Part shown: one piece after another, positions 39,351 through 47,241 of the stretch
How the letters are laid out: every line of letters starts with the position of its first letter
How positions within the stretch are numbered: position 1 is the stretch's first letter
Assembly (NCBI RefSeq): GCF_029541745.1
Contig: NZ_CP089746.1
Span: 4,535,559 to 4,599,558 of the forward strand
Length of the DNA: 64,000 bases
DNA from: Streptomyces sp. LX-29
GTDB taxonomy: Bacteria > Actinomycetota > Actinomycetes > Streptomycetales > Streptomycetaceae
Direction of reading: 5' to 3'
Program-made: the position numbers and the translations under genes
Notes under the pieces: model-generated
The model's database searches: none
What the model was told of the DNA's origin: nothing
Seen by the model: only the letters and a program-made list of their open reading frames with translations

Positions 39351-41591
39351 GTGGAGATGGAACCGGCCGGGTCGCCCGACGGCCCACCGTCCCCGGAAGC
39401 GGCGCGTACTCCCGTGCGCCGCTTCCGGGCCCTGCCCGCCGACGGTGCGACGCCGCCGGCCGAGACCCTCGCGTTCGTCGAGAGCCCGGTCCAGCTGCTG
39501 AACGTGCTGGAGTGGGCGTACGCCGACGCGATCGCCTCCCGCGGCGAGCGCACCGGAGGCCCCCAGGCGGCCACGCCCGCTCCGCCCGACCCGTCCGCCG
39601 GCCCGGCGGCCGGGTCGGGCGGCGGTGAGGGGGACGACGTCGACGCCGGTGTCCCGGCGCCGCCGGAAGCGGCGGCCGACGGCGCTCCGCCGCCCCCGGT
39701 ACCGGGCGGCCCGCCCGGCTCCACGGGCCCGTCCGCGCGCTCCGGCACGTCCACCTCGGGTGTGTCGGGCTCCGTCGTCTCGGCGGACGGTGCGACTGAG
39801 CCGGGTGACGCGCTGTCGGAGGGTCCCGCCGTGAATGGGCTCCCGTCGGGTGTCCGGCCCGCGTCCACCGGTGTGGACGGGCCGGGCGGCTCGGCACCCG
39901 GTGCCGCCGAGGGTCGGCGGGCTCCGTCCGGCGCCGCTCCGGGCGGCGGGTCCGCCACCGCGGGCGCCGCGGAAGGGAACGACTCCGGTACCGGTGCCCC
40001 CGCTCCGGCGGGGCCGGCGGGCGGCGCTTCGCCGCGCCCCGCCCCCGACGCCGAGACCGGTTCCCCGGGGGAGCCGGGAAGCGACGACCCGGACCCGGAG
40101 ACGGGCCGGGGCGTGTCCATTCCCGCTCCGGCGGGTGAGCGCGGTCTGCCCGGCGCGCCTGGCCGAGCAGACGACGCCCGGCACGGCGCCCGGCACGGCG
40201 CCGCGGACGGCGCACCCGCCGGCGGCGACCCGCGCGGGGACGGCCCGTACGGCGGCGACCCGCGCGGCGACGGCCCGTACGGCGACGGCCCGCGCGGCGG
40301 CGACCCGCGCGGCGGCGACCCGCGCGGCGACGACCCGCGCGGGGACGACCCGCGCGGCGACGGACCGTACGGCGACGGCCCGTATGCGGGCGATCCGTAC
40401 GGGGAGGGGAGCGCGGCGGACCCGGCCGCTCCGGGCGGCGGACGGGAGCCGATCGCCTTCGGGGCGGGGCTCACCGTGATCGTGCTGGCGCCGCACGACC
40501 CCATGACCCGGGGGCAGCTGCGCCGGATGGCGGACCTCGCCCGGGACGAGGGCGTGAGCGTCCGCTGGGAGGAGGCGCGCGGCGGGGCGGGCGCGCCGCT
40601 GCGCACCGTGGGCGGACTGTCCGGGATGCTGCGCCGCGCCGAGCGGATCGTGATCGGCGACCCCTTCTCCCGCTACGTCCAGCTGCTGCTGACCCTCGCC
40701 CGCGCGCGCGACCTGGTCGTGGTCGACGACGGGACGGCCACCATGGAGTTCATCTCGCAGCTGGCCCGCGGCGAGCCCCTGGTGCGCTGGCACCGGCGGG
40801 GCAACGGGCGCGGGGCGCGGGACGTGGTCTTCGCCCCGGTGTCGGCGACCGCGCGGCGCCGACTGACGCCCGGCGCGGGGCGCCGGGTCGAGGTCTTCAG
40901 CTCGATGCCGGTGGAGCCGCCGGAAGGCGTCACCGTCACCGCCAACGACTTCGCCTGGACCCGGGCCAGGTTCGGCCCGCCACGGCTCACCCGGGGCACC
41001 GACCTGGTGGGAACCTCCCTGGTGGAGACGGGAGTCGTCGACCTGGACCGCTATCTGGCCGCGGTCACCGCGCTGGCCCGTGCGCACGGCGCCACCCGCT
41101 ACTTCGCGCACCGCAGGGAGAGCGCGGAGAAGCTGCACCGGGTGAGCGCGGAGGTCGGCCTGGAAGTGGTGCGCCCCGAGCTGCCGCTGGAGCTGATCGC
41201 CCGCCGTGGTCCGATCGGCCGAACGATCCTGAGTTTTCCGTCGACGGTGGTGCACACGCTGCCGCTGGCCCTCGTCGGCACCGGGGTGCGGGTGGCGGTC
41301 TGCGACGTGGACCCGGCCTGGCTGACCAGCCACGCCTCGCCGCGCGCCCAGGGCTTTCTCTCCGGGGTCACCGGCACGGCGCGCGACGTGGACCGGCTGC
41401 GCTCGCTGGCGCAGGAGAGCGAGGGCCCCAACCGGCCCGCCGCACGGGGGGATTCGGAGCCCCGGGCGGTGCCGTCGGCACGGAGCGCGGCGCCCGCCGC
41501 CCCGCCCGTCGCACCGGCCGCGGTCGTCACGGCGGCCCCTCCGGGCCCTGTCGTACCGCCCGCGTCATCCGCGCCGATGGCAGCTTCCTGA
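39351..41591 (+). CDS. Sialyltransferase-like enzyme split by a 300-residue low-complexity insertion
   Basis: Protein of 746 residues. Residues 38-62 form the first strand and helix (ETLAFVESPVQLLNVLEWAY). Residues about 63-368 are Pro/Gly/Ala/Ser-rich and include a tandem GDPRG/GDGPYG repeat (40228-40410). The enzyme fold resumes at GAGLTVIVLAPHDPMTRGQL (about 368) with RIVIGDPFSRYVQLLLTLA, the acidic-Gly motif VVVDDGTATMEF (about 455), a His motif in YFAHRRESAEKLHR and a Ser motif in FPSTVVHTLPLAL. The C-terminal 50 residues are Pro/Ala-rich. It is probably a CMP-nonulosonate transferase. GTG 39351 with GGGAA upstream is the likely start. It is the last gene of the plus arm. Confidence 0.78.
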   Translation: MEMEPAGSPDGPPSPEAARTPVRRFRALPADGATPPAETLAFVESPVQLLNVLEWAYADAIASRGERTGGPQAATPAPPDPSAGPAAGSGGGEGDDVDAGVPAPPEAAADGAPPPPVPGGPPGSTGPSARSGTSTSGVSGSVVSADGATEPGDALSEGPAVNGLPSGVRPASTGVDGPGGSAPGAAEGRRAPSGAAPGGGSATAGAAEGNDSGTGAPAPAGPAGGASPRPAPDAETGSPGEPGSDDPDPETGRGVSIPAPAGERGLPGAPGRADDARHGARHGAADGAPAGGDPRGDGPYGGDPRGDGPYGDGPRGGDPRGGDPRGDDPRGDDPRGDGPYGDGPYAGDPYGEGSAADPAAPGGGREPIAFGAGLTVIVLAPHDPMTRGQLRRMADLARDEGVSVRWEEARGGAGAPLRTVGGLSGMLRRAERIVIGDPFSRYVQLLLTLARARDLVVVDDGTATMEFISQLARGEPLVRWHRRGNGRGARDVVFAPVSATARRRLTPGAGRRVEVFSSMPVEPPEGVTVTANDFAWTRARFGPPRLTRGTDLVGTSLVETGVVDLDRYLAAVTALARAHGATRYFAHRRESAEKLHRVSAEVGLEVVRPELPLELIARRGPIGRTILSFPSTVVHTLPLALVGTGVRVAVCDVDPAWLTSHASPRAQGFLSGVTGTARDVDRLRSLAQESEGPNRPAARGDSEPRAVPSARSAAPAAPPVAPAAVVTAAPPGPVVPPASSAPMAAS
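40228..40410 (+). repeat. 15-bp minisatellite inside the sialyltransferase-like gene
   Basis: Tandem, slightly degenerate units of 15 bp (consensus GGCGACCCGCGCGGC, alternating with GACGGCCCGTACGGC), about 12 copies, in frame, coding for GDPRG and DGPYG pentapeptides. Copy-number change would keep the reading frame. Confidence 0.85.
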
Positions 41592-41755
41592 CGAGGAGCT
41601 GAGCCCTTCTCATGTCCACACTCTGAGAAAGAGCGCAGTTATACCCCCTGACTAGGTAGATCATGCGCAACCTGGCCGGGTTTCCGTCCCCTATCGGGCT
41701 GAAATTTTGTTGATCGAGCGCCGGTCGGTGCTTTCGTCGGCATACGCTTCATCGG

Positions 41756-43039
41756 GTGAACAATGTGATGTCCCGCGACTTCTCTCCCGAGGCCGATACC
41801 GCCGCGGAGGCGGCGGGGCCGGCCGCCCCGGAGGCGGGTTCGCCCGCCGCGCAGGCACGGCTGGACGGTGTGCTCTCCGAGGGGCTACGCACCGAACTCG
41901 TCGCCTTCCGCCGCGACTTGCACATGCACCCCGAGTTGGGGAACTGCGAGTACCGCACCACGGCGGCCATCAAGGCGCGACTGGAGAAGGCGGGGCTCAT
42001 CCCCCGGGTGCTGCCCTCCGGCACCGGGCTGATCTGCGACGTGGGCACCTGGGACGGCGGCCGCCCGATGCTGGCGCTGCGCGCGGACATCGACGCACTG
42101 CCCATCCCGGACACCAAGACCGTTCCGTACCGCTCCACCGTCCCGGACCGCGCCCACGCCTGCGGACACGATGTGCACACCACCGTGGTGCTCGGCGTCG
42201 GCCTGGTCCTCGCCGAGATGGAGCGCGCGGGCCGGCTTCCGCGTCCGGTGCGGCTGGTCTTCCAGCCCGCCGAGGAGGTGCTGCCCGGCGGGGCCGCGGA
42301 CGCGGTCGCCGCGGGGGCGCTGGACGGCGTGGGCCGGATCCTGGCGCTGCACTGCGATCCGCGGGTGGACGTGGGCAGGATCGGGCTGCGCACCGGGCCG
42401 ATCACCTCGGCCTGCGACCGGCTGGAGATCGAGCTCAGCGGCCCCGGCGGGCACACCGCGCGGCCGCATCTGACCACGGACCTGGTGACGGCCGCCGCCA
42501 AGGTGGCCACCGAGGTCCCCGCGCTGCTCGCCCGCCGGGTGGACACCCGCTCGGGGCTCGCCCTCACCTGGGGCCAGCTGGTCACCGGGCACGCCGCCAA
42601 CGTGATCCCGCAGCACGCCGGGCTCGCCGGCACGGTTCGCTGCCTGGACCTGCCCGCCTGGCACGACGCCCCCGACCTGGTGCACACCGCGGTGGACGAG
42701 GTCGCCACCCTCTACGGCGCCAAGTCGGAGATCACCTATGTCCGAGGGGTGCCGCCGGTGGTCAACGAGGCCGCCTCGGCGGAGCTGCTGCGGCGGGCGA
42801 TGGTGGCCCGGCGCGGGGCGTACTCGGTGGAGGATACTGAGCAGAGCCTGGGTGGCGAGGACTTCTCCTGGTATCTGGAGAAGGTGCCCGGCGCCATGGC
42901 CCGGTTGGGCGTACGCAAGATCGGCGATTCCACCCGGCATGACCTGCACCGTGGTGATTTCGACGTTGACGAGGGGGCGATCAAGGTCGGGGTGGAGCTG
43001 TTCACCGCCGCCGCCCTGCTGGACCGACACGTTCCGTAA
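41756..43039 (+). CDS. M20 family amidohydrolase
   Basis: Metal-dependent amidohydrolase of 427 residues (M20D, hippurate/N-acyl-amino-acid hydrolase type). The catalytic domain shows FRRDLHMHPELGNCEYRTTA, LALRADIDALPI, HACGHDVHTTVVLG with metal ligands, and VFQPAEEVLPGGA. The lid/dimer domain has GPGGHTARPHLTTDLVTAA and HAANVIPQHAGLAGTVR. SLGGEDFSWYLEKVPGAMAR near the C-terminus carries the last His/Glu-type ligand region. GTG 41756 is selected because TACGCT ends 7 nt upstream, giving a leaderless mRNA; ATG 41768 is the alternative. It precedes the nucleoside operon, but a terminator (43053-43081) separates them. Confidence 0.9.
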   Translation: MNNVMSRDFSPEADTAAEAAGPAAPEAGSPAAQARLDGVLSEGLRTELVAFRRDLHMHPELGNCEYRTTAAIKARLEKAGLIPRVLPSGTGLICDVGTWDGGRPMLALRADIDALPIPDTKTVPYRSTVPDRAHACGHDVHTTVVLGVGLVLAEMERAGRLPRPVRLVFQPAEEVLPGGAADAVAAGALDGVGRILALHCDPRVDVGRIGLRTGPITSACDRLEIELSGPGGHTARPHLTTDLVTAAAKVATEVPALLARRVDTRSGLALTWGQLVTGHAANVIPQHAGLAGTVRCLDLPAWHDAPDLVHTAVDEVATLYGAKSEITYVRGVPPVVNEAASAELLRRAMVARRGAYSVEDTEQSLGGEDFSWYLEKVPGAMARLGVRKIGDSTRHDLHRGDFDVDEGAIKVGVELFTAAALLDRHVP

Positions 43040-43052
43040 GGGCGTCGGACAC

Positions 43053-43081
43053 GTCGCGTTCAGGGGGAAACTGAGCGCGAC
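43053..43081 (+). terminator. Terminator after the M20 amidohydrolase
   Basis: GTCGCGTTCAG / CTGAGCGCGAC, an 11-bp stem with one G-U pair and a 7-nt GGGGAAA loop, 14 bp beyond the stop; it is followed within 20 bp by CCCTTT. Confidence 0.6.
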
Positions 43082-43095
43082 GAGCCCTTTACGAG

Positions 43096-43114
43096 ATCGA
43101 CACAAAGTGTCGAT
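43096..43114. promoter_or_regulatory. Perfect dyad upstream of the nucleoside transporter
   Basis: ATCGACAC-AAA-GTGTCGAT, an 8-bp perfect inverted repeat with a 3-nt centre, about 130 bp before the binding-protein start. It may be an additional operator or part of a leader structure; it is not repeated at deoA or add. Confidence 0.45.
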
Positions 43115-43178
43115 GTGATCGTCAAGACCGGTTCGCGACGATCCGATAACGGCTTCGAAGCACCCCTTTATCTGACAT

Positions 43179-43190
43179 CTACGCGCGTTA
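43179..43190. promoter_or_regulatory. Nucleoside-regulon palindrome, copy 1 (transporter operon)
   Basis: ATCTACGCGCGTTACGAT (43177-43194) contains the near-palindrome CTACGC/GCGTTA, 55 bp before the binding-protein start. The same 12-nt block ATCTAC-R-CGCGT occurs before deoA and add. Confidence 0.6.
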
Positions 43191-43244
43191 CGATTCCGCG
43201 AAACCAGCGCCAACGGAGGCGCTTCTAGCCGAAGGGGACCCCTC

Positions 43245-44276
43245 GTGCGCCGGGTATCCACTATCGCTGTCGCGGGCATCGCCACCGCGGCTCTCGCATT
43301 TTCCGTCACCGCCTGTGGCAGCAGCTCCGACGAAGGCAGCAAGGACAAGGGCATCGGCCTTGCGTTCGACGTCGGCGGCCGCGGCGACCACTCGTTCAAC
43401 GACTCCGCCGCCAAGGGCTTCGACAAGGCCAAGGAGGACCTGGGCATCGGGGGCAAGGAGCTGACGGCCAAGGACGGCGACACCGACGCCGACCGCTACC
43501 AGAAGCTCGCCGACCTCGCCGACGCCGGTTACAACCCGGTCATCGGCGTCGGCTACGCCTACACCCCGGCCCTGGCCAAGGCGGCGAAGAAGTACCCGAA
43601 CACCGACTTCGCGATCGTCGACTCGGTCGTCGAGGCCAAGAACGTCGCCTCCATCGTCTTCACCGAGCACGAGTCCTCCTACCTGGCGGGCGTCGCGGCC
43701 GGCCTGAAGACCAAGAGCGACAAGGTCGGCTTCATCGGCGGCACCAACAGCGCGCTGATCAAGAAGTTCGCGGGCGGCTTCGAGCAGGGCCTGAAGGACA
43801 CCAACCCGAAGGCCAGCCTGGACGTCCAGTGGGTCGACAGCACCCCCAAGGGCTTCGGCATGCCGGACCGCGGCAAGGACATCGCCGAGGGCATGCTGTC
43901 CAAGGACATCGACGTGATCTACTCCGCGGCGGGCTCCTCCGGCGCCGGCGCGATCGAGGCCACGGCGAAGAAGAAGGGCACCTGGTCCATCGGCGTCGAC
44001 GGTGACCAGTACTTCGACAAGGGTCTGAAGGACTACAAGAACTCCATCCTGACCTCCGCCCTCAAGCAGGTCGACGGTGGCGTCTACGACTTCGTCAAGA
44101 GCGTCGTCAAGGACAAGAAGCCGCTCACCGGCGTTCAGGTCTACTCCCTGAAGAAGGGTGGCGTCGACGTCTCCTACTCCGGCGGCTTCATCGACGACAT
44201 CAAGCCGAAGATCGAAGAGGCGAAGAAGAAGATCATCGACGGCAAGATCAAGGTCGTCGACACCTACAAGGGCTGA
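43245..44276 (+). CDS. BMP-family nucleoside-binding lipoprotein
   Basis: Extracytoplasmic binding protein of 343 residues in the BMP/Med (PnrA) family, which binds purine and other nucleosides for ABC import. The signal peptide ends in the lipobox VTAC (residues 21-24). Ligand-binding blocks are IGLAFDVGGRGDHSFNDSAA, GVGYAYTPALAKAAKKYP, DFAIVDSVVEAKNVASIVF, ESSYLAGVAAGLKTKSDKVG, GFIGGTNSALIKKFAGGFEQ and YSAAGSSGAGAIEATAKKKG. GTG 43245 has GAAGGGGA 6 nt upstream. It leads the operon with an ATPase, two permeases and cytidine deaminase. Confidence 0.94.
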   Translation: MRRVSTIAVAGIATAALAFSVTACGSSSDEGSKDKGIGLAFDVGGRGDHSFNDSAAKGFDKAKEDLGIGGKELTAKDGDTDADRYQKLADLADAGYNPVIGVGYAYTPALAKAAKKYPNTDFAIVDSVVEAKNVASIVFTEHESSYLAGVAAGLKTKSDKVGFIGGTNSALIKKFAGGFEQGLKDTNPKASLDVQWVDSTPKGFGMPDRGKDIAEGMLSKDIDVIYSAAGSSGAGAIEATAKKKGTWSIGVDGDQYFDKGLKDYKNSILTSALKQVDGGVYDFVKSVVKDKKPLTGVQVYSLKKGGVDVSYSGGFIDDIKPKIEEAKKKIIDGKIKVVDTYKG

Positions 44277-44524
44277 TCACGGCCGCAGGGCTGAACGGCC
44301 CAGCGGACATGGACCCCCTCCGGGGCCGCGCCGCCGGGCCGTCACCCGTCTGCCGCGGGGGCCGGCCGCCGCTCGACATGAGGGCCGGCCGCCGCGCGTC
44401 AAAATGAAGTGTGTCCGGACCTGGGGGGTGCCGTCTCCCCGGGTCCGTGCCGCGTCCGTCCCCCGTAGAACCCGCCCGCCCGTCCCCCGCCCGGGCGGAC
44501 CCGCCCCATCCTCAGGAGTGCGCC

Positions 44525-46135
44525 ATCAAAGCCGCTAGCGCTACCACGGGCGAGCCACCCGTCGACGCCTCAGGCGTCGCCGTAGAACTGCGCGGAATCA
44601 CCAAGCGGTTCCCCGGAGTGGTCGCCAACCACGACATCGACATCACCGTGCGCCGTGGCACCGTGCACGCCCTCATGGGCGAGAACGGCGCGGGCAAGTC
44701 GACCCTGATGAAGATCCTCTACGGGATGCAGCGTCCCGACGAGGGCACCATCGCGATCAACGGCGAGCTGGTGGAGCTGCACTCCCCGGGTGACGCCATC
44801 TCCCGCGGTGTCGGCATGGTCCACCAGCACTTCATGCTCGCCGACAACCTCACCGTGCTGGAGAACGTCGTCCTCGGCGCGGAGAAGCTGCACGGCATCG
44901 GCTCCAAGGCCCGCGCCAAGATCCAGGAGATCTCGGACGCGTACGGCCTGGGTGTGCGCCCCGACGCGCTGGTCGAGGACCTCGGCGTGGCCGACCGGCA
45001 GCGGGTGGAGATCCTCAAGGTGCTCTACCGCGGCGCCCGGATCCTCATCCTGGACGAGCCGACCGCGGTGCTGGTGCCGCAGGAGGTCGAGGCGCTCTTC
45101 GACAACCTGCGCGAGCTCAAGGCCGAGGGCCTGACCGTCATCTTCATCTCCCACAAGCTGGGCGAGGTGCTCTCGGTCGCCGACGACATCACCGTCATCC
45201 GGCGCGGCACCACGGTGGGCACCGCGGTCCCCGCCGAGACCACGCCCAAGCAGCTCGCGGAGCTCATGGTCGGCAGCGAGCTGCCCACCCCGGAGACCCG
45301 CGAGTCCACGGTCACCGACACCCCGATGCTCGTCGTGGAGGGTCTGCACCTGCAGGCCCGGGACGTCGACGGCGTGGAGCGGGCCGTCCTCAACGAGATC
45401 TCCTTCACCATCCACAAGGGCGAGGTCCTGGGCATCGCCGGTGTGGAGGGCAACGGCCAGGCCGAACTGGTCGAGGCGGTCATGGGCATGCGCGCCCCCG
45501 ACCGGGGCACCGTCACCCTGGACGGCGCGGACATCAGCCACACCCCCACCCGCAAGCGGCGTGAGGACGGCATCGGCTACATCCCCGAGGACCGCCACCG
45601 GCACGGCCTGCTGCTGGAGGCCCCGCTCTGGGAGAACCGCATCCTGGGGCACGTCACCGAGGCGCCCAACAGCAAGCGGGGCATCCTCGCCCCGGGTGCC
45701 GCCCGCCGTGACACCGAGCGGATCGTGGCCGAGTACGACGTCCGCACCCCCGGCATCGAGGTCACCGCGGCCTCGCTCTCCGGCGGCAACCAGCAGAAGC
45801 TGATCGTCGGCCGTGAGATGAGCCACCACCCCAAGCTGCTGATCGCCGCGCACCCCACGCGCGGTGTGGACGTCGGCGCGCAGGCGCAGATCTGGGACCA
45901 GATCCGCGAGGCGCGCCGTGAAGGACTGGCGGTGCTGCTGATCTCCGCCGACCTGGACGAGCTGATCGGCCTGTCCGACACCCTGCGCGTCATGTACCGG
46001 GGCAGCCTGGTCGCCGACGCCGATCCCGCCACGATCACCCCTGAGGAGCTGGGCTCGGCCATGACCGGCGCGGCTTCCGGCCATCTCGAACACCAGGAAG
46101 ACGGTGCCGAGGACGCTGGGGGAGAGGACCGATGA
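44525..46135 (+). CDS. Nucleoside ABC transporter ATP-binding protein
   Basis: Double ATPase of 536 residues (two nucleotide-binding domains in one chain), as in other BMP-linked importers. NBD1: LMGENGAGKSTLMKILYGMQ, a degenerate signature EDLGVADRQRVEILK, Walker B ILILDEPTAVL and FISHKL. NBD2: GVEGNGQAELVEAV (degenerate Walker A), signature LSGGNQQKLIVGRE, and LLIAAHPTRGVDVG, where the Walker B Asp-Glu is replaced. So ATP hydrolysis probably needs composite sites. No ATG/GTG lies at the position of the usual start: AGGAG is followed after 6 nt by ATC at 44525. GTG 44447 or 44411 would add 26 or 38 unconserved residues. It overlaps the first permease by 4 nt. Confidence 0.9.
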   Translation: MKAASATTGEPPVDASGVAVELRGITKRFPGVVANHDIDITVRRGTVHALMGENGAGKSTLMKILYGMQRPDEGTIAINGELVELHSPGDAISRGVGMVHQHFMLADNLTVLENVVLGAEKLHGIGSKARAKIQEISDAYGLGVRPDALVEDLGVADRQRVEILKVLYRGARILILDEPTAVLVPQEVEALFDNLRELKAEGLTVIFISHKLGEVLSVADDITVIRRGTTVGTAVPAETTPKQLAELMVGSELPTPETRESTVTDTPMLVVEGLHLQARDVDGVERAVLNEISFTIHKGEVLGIAGVEGNGQAELVEAVMGMRAPDRGTVTLDGADISHTPTRKRREDGIGYIPEDRHRHGLLLEAPLWENRILGHVTEAPNSKRGILAPGAARRDTERIVAEYDVRTPGIEVTAASLSGGNQQKLIVGREMSHHPKLLIAAHPTRGVDVGAQAQIWDQIREARREGLAVLLISADLDELIGLSDTLRVMYRGSLVADADPATITPEELGSAMTGAASGHLEHQEDGAEDAGGEDR

Positions 46136-47241
46136 AGAAATTCGACAAGGAGCGGATGCTCCTGGCGGTCGCTGCCCCGGCGCTCGCGCTGGCCGCCGCC
46201 TTCCTGCTGACCGCCCTGGTGCTGGCGGCGACCGGCAAGGAGCCGTTCAACGCCTTCAGCATCATGTTCGAGTACGGCTTCAAGTCCGACAGCCAGGTCT
46301 ACATCCTGAACAAGGCGACGACCTACTTCCTCGCGGGTCTCGCGGTGGCCGTCGGCTTCCGGATGAACCTGTTCAACATCGGTGTGGACGGCCAGTACCG
46401 GCTCGGCGCCTTCTTCGCGGCCGTCGTCGGCGGCGCGCTGGAGCTGCCCGGCTTCGTGCAGATCCCGCTGATCATCCTGGTCGCGATGCTGGTCGGCGCG
46501 ATGTGGGCCTCCATCGCCGCGCTGCTCAAGGTCTACCGCGGCGTCAGCGAGGTGATCAGCACGATCATGCTGAACGCCCTCGCCGGCATCCTCATCAGCT
46601 ACCTGCTGGTCGACGGGCGGCTCGGTGTCCTGGACAAGGACACCAACATCGTCTCCACCGACCCGCTGCCGGAGTCCAGCCACTTCTTCACCATCCCGGC
46701 CGGTCCCGGGCTGGACCCGATCTGGGGCTTCATCGTCGTCGCGGTGCTCGCGGGCGTCGGCTTCTGGTTCCTGCTGGGCCGCACCCGCTTCGGCTTCGAC
46801 CTGCGCGCGGTGGGCCGCTCCGAGTCCGCCGCCGACGCCAGCGGTGTCAACGTCAAGCGCATGATCATCACCTCCATGCTGCTGTCCGGCGGGGTCGCCG
46901 GCCTCATCGGCATGCCGGTGCTGCTCAACGACGCCCACCAGTACAGCTCCGACTTCCCGGCCGGCATCGGCTTCACCGGCATCGCCATCGCGCTGCTGGG
47001 CCGCAACAACCCGGTCGGCATCGCGCTGGCCGCCCTGCTGTGGGGCTTCCTGGAGCGTGGCGCGGGCCGCCTGGAGTTCGAGGGGTACGACCGGGAGATC
47101 GTCGGCGTCATGCAGGGCGTCATCGTCCTGTGCGTCGTCATCGCGTACGAACTGGTGCGCCGCTACGGCCTCAAGCGCCAGCAGCAGAAGGTCGGCGCCG
47201 AGCTTGCCGCGCAGGCCAAGAAGCAGGAGGCGGCAGCGTAA
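46132..47241 (+). CDS. Nucleoside ABC transporter permease 1
   Basis: Membrane permease of 369 residues (BPD_transp_2 family) with about nine helices. Family blocks: TTYFLAGLAVAVGFRMNLFN then IGVDGQYRLGAFFAAVVGG, SEVISTIMLNALAGILISYL, RTRFGFDLRAVGRSESAADA and FTGIAIALLGRNNPVGIALA. The third block carries the EAA-like loop that touches the ATPase. The start overlaps the ATPase stop (ATGA) and its own stop overlaps the start of permease 2 (TAATG), so translation is coupled throughout. Confidence 0.94.
   Translation: MKKFDKERMLLAVAAPALALAAAFLLTALVLAATGKEPFNAFSIMFEYGFKSDSQVYILNKATTYFLAGLAVAVGFRMNLFNIGVDGQYRLGAFFAAVVGGALELPGFVQIPLIILVAMLVGAMWASIAALLKVYRGVSEVISTIMLNALAGILISYLLVDGRLGVLDKDTNIVSTDPLPESSHFFTIPAGPGLDPIWGFIVVAVLAGVGFWFLLGRTRFGFDLRAVGRSESAADASGVNVKRMIITSMLLSGGVAGLIGMPVLLNDAHQYSSDFPAGIGFTGIAIALLGRNNPVGIALAALLWGFLERGAGRLEFEGYDREIVGVMQGVIVLCVVIAYELVRRYGLKRQQQKVGAELAAQAKKQEAAA

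Noticed and set aside
40228..40410. Possible CRISPR array (regular repeats)
   Set aside because: Units are 15 bp, contiguous without unique spacers, and in frame inside a coding region: a minisatellite.
44284..44400. Riboswitch or terminator between the BMP gene and the ATPase gene
   Set aside because: Only GC-rich direct repeats (GGGCCGGCCGCCG twice) are seen; no convincing hairpin with loop or known aptamer pattern.
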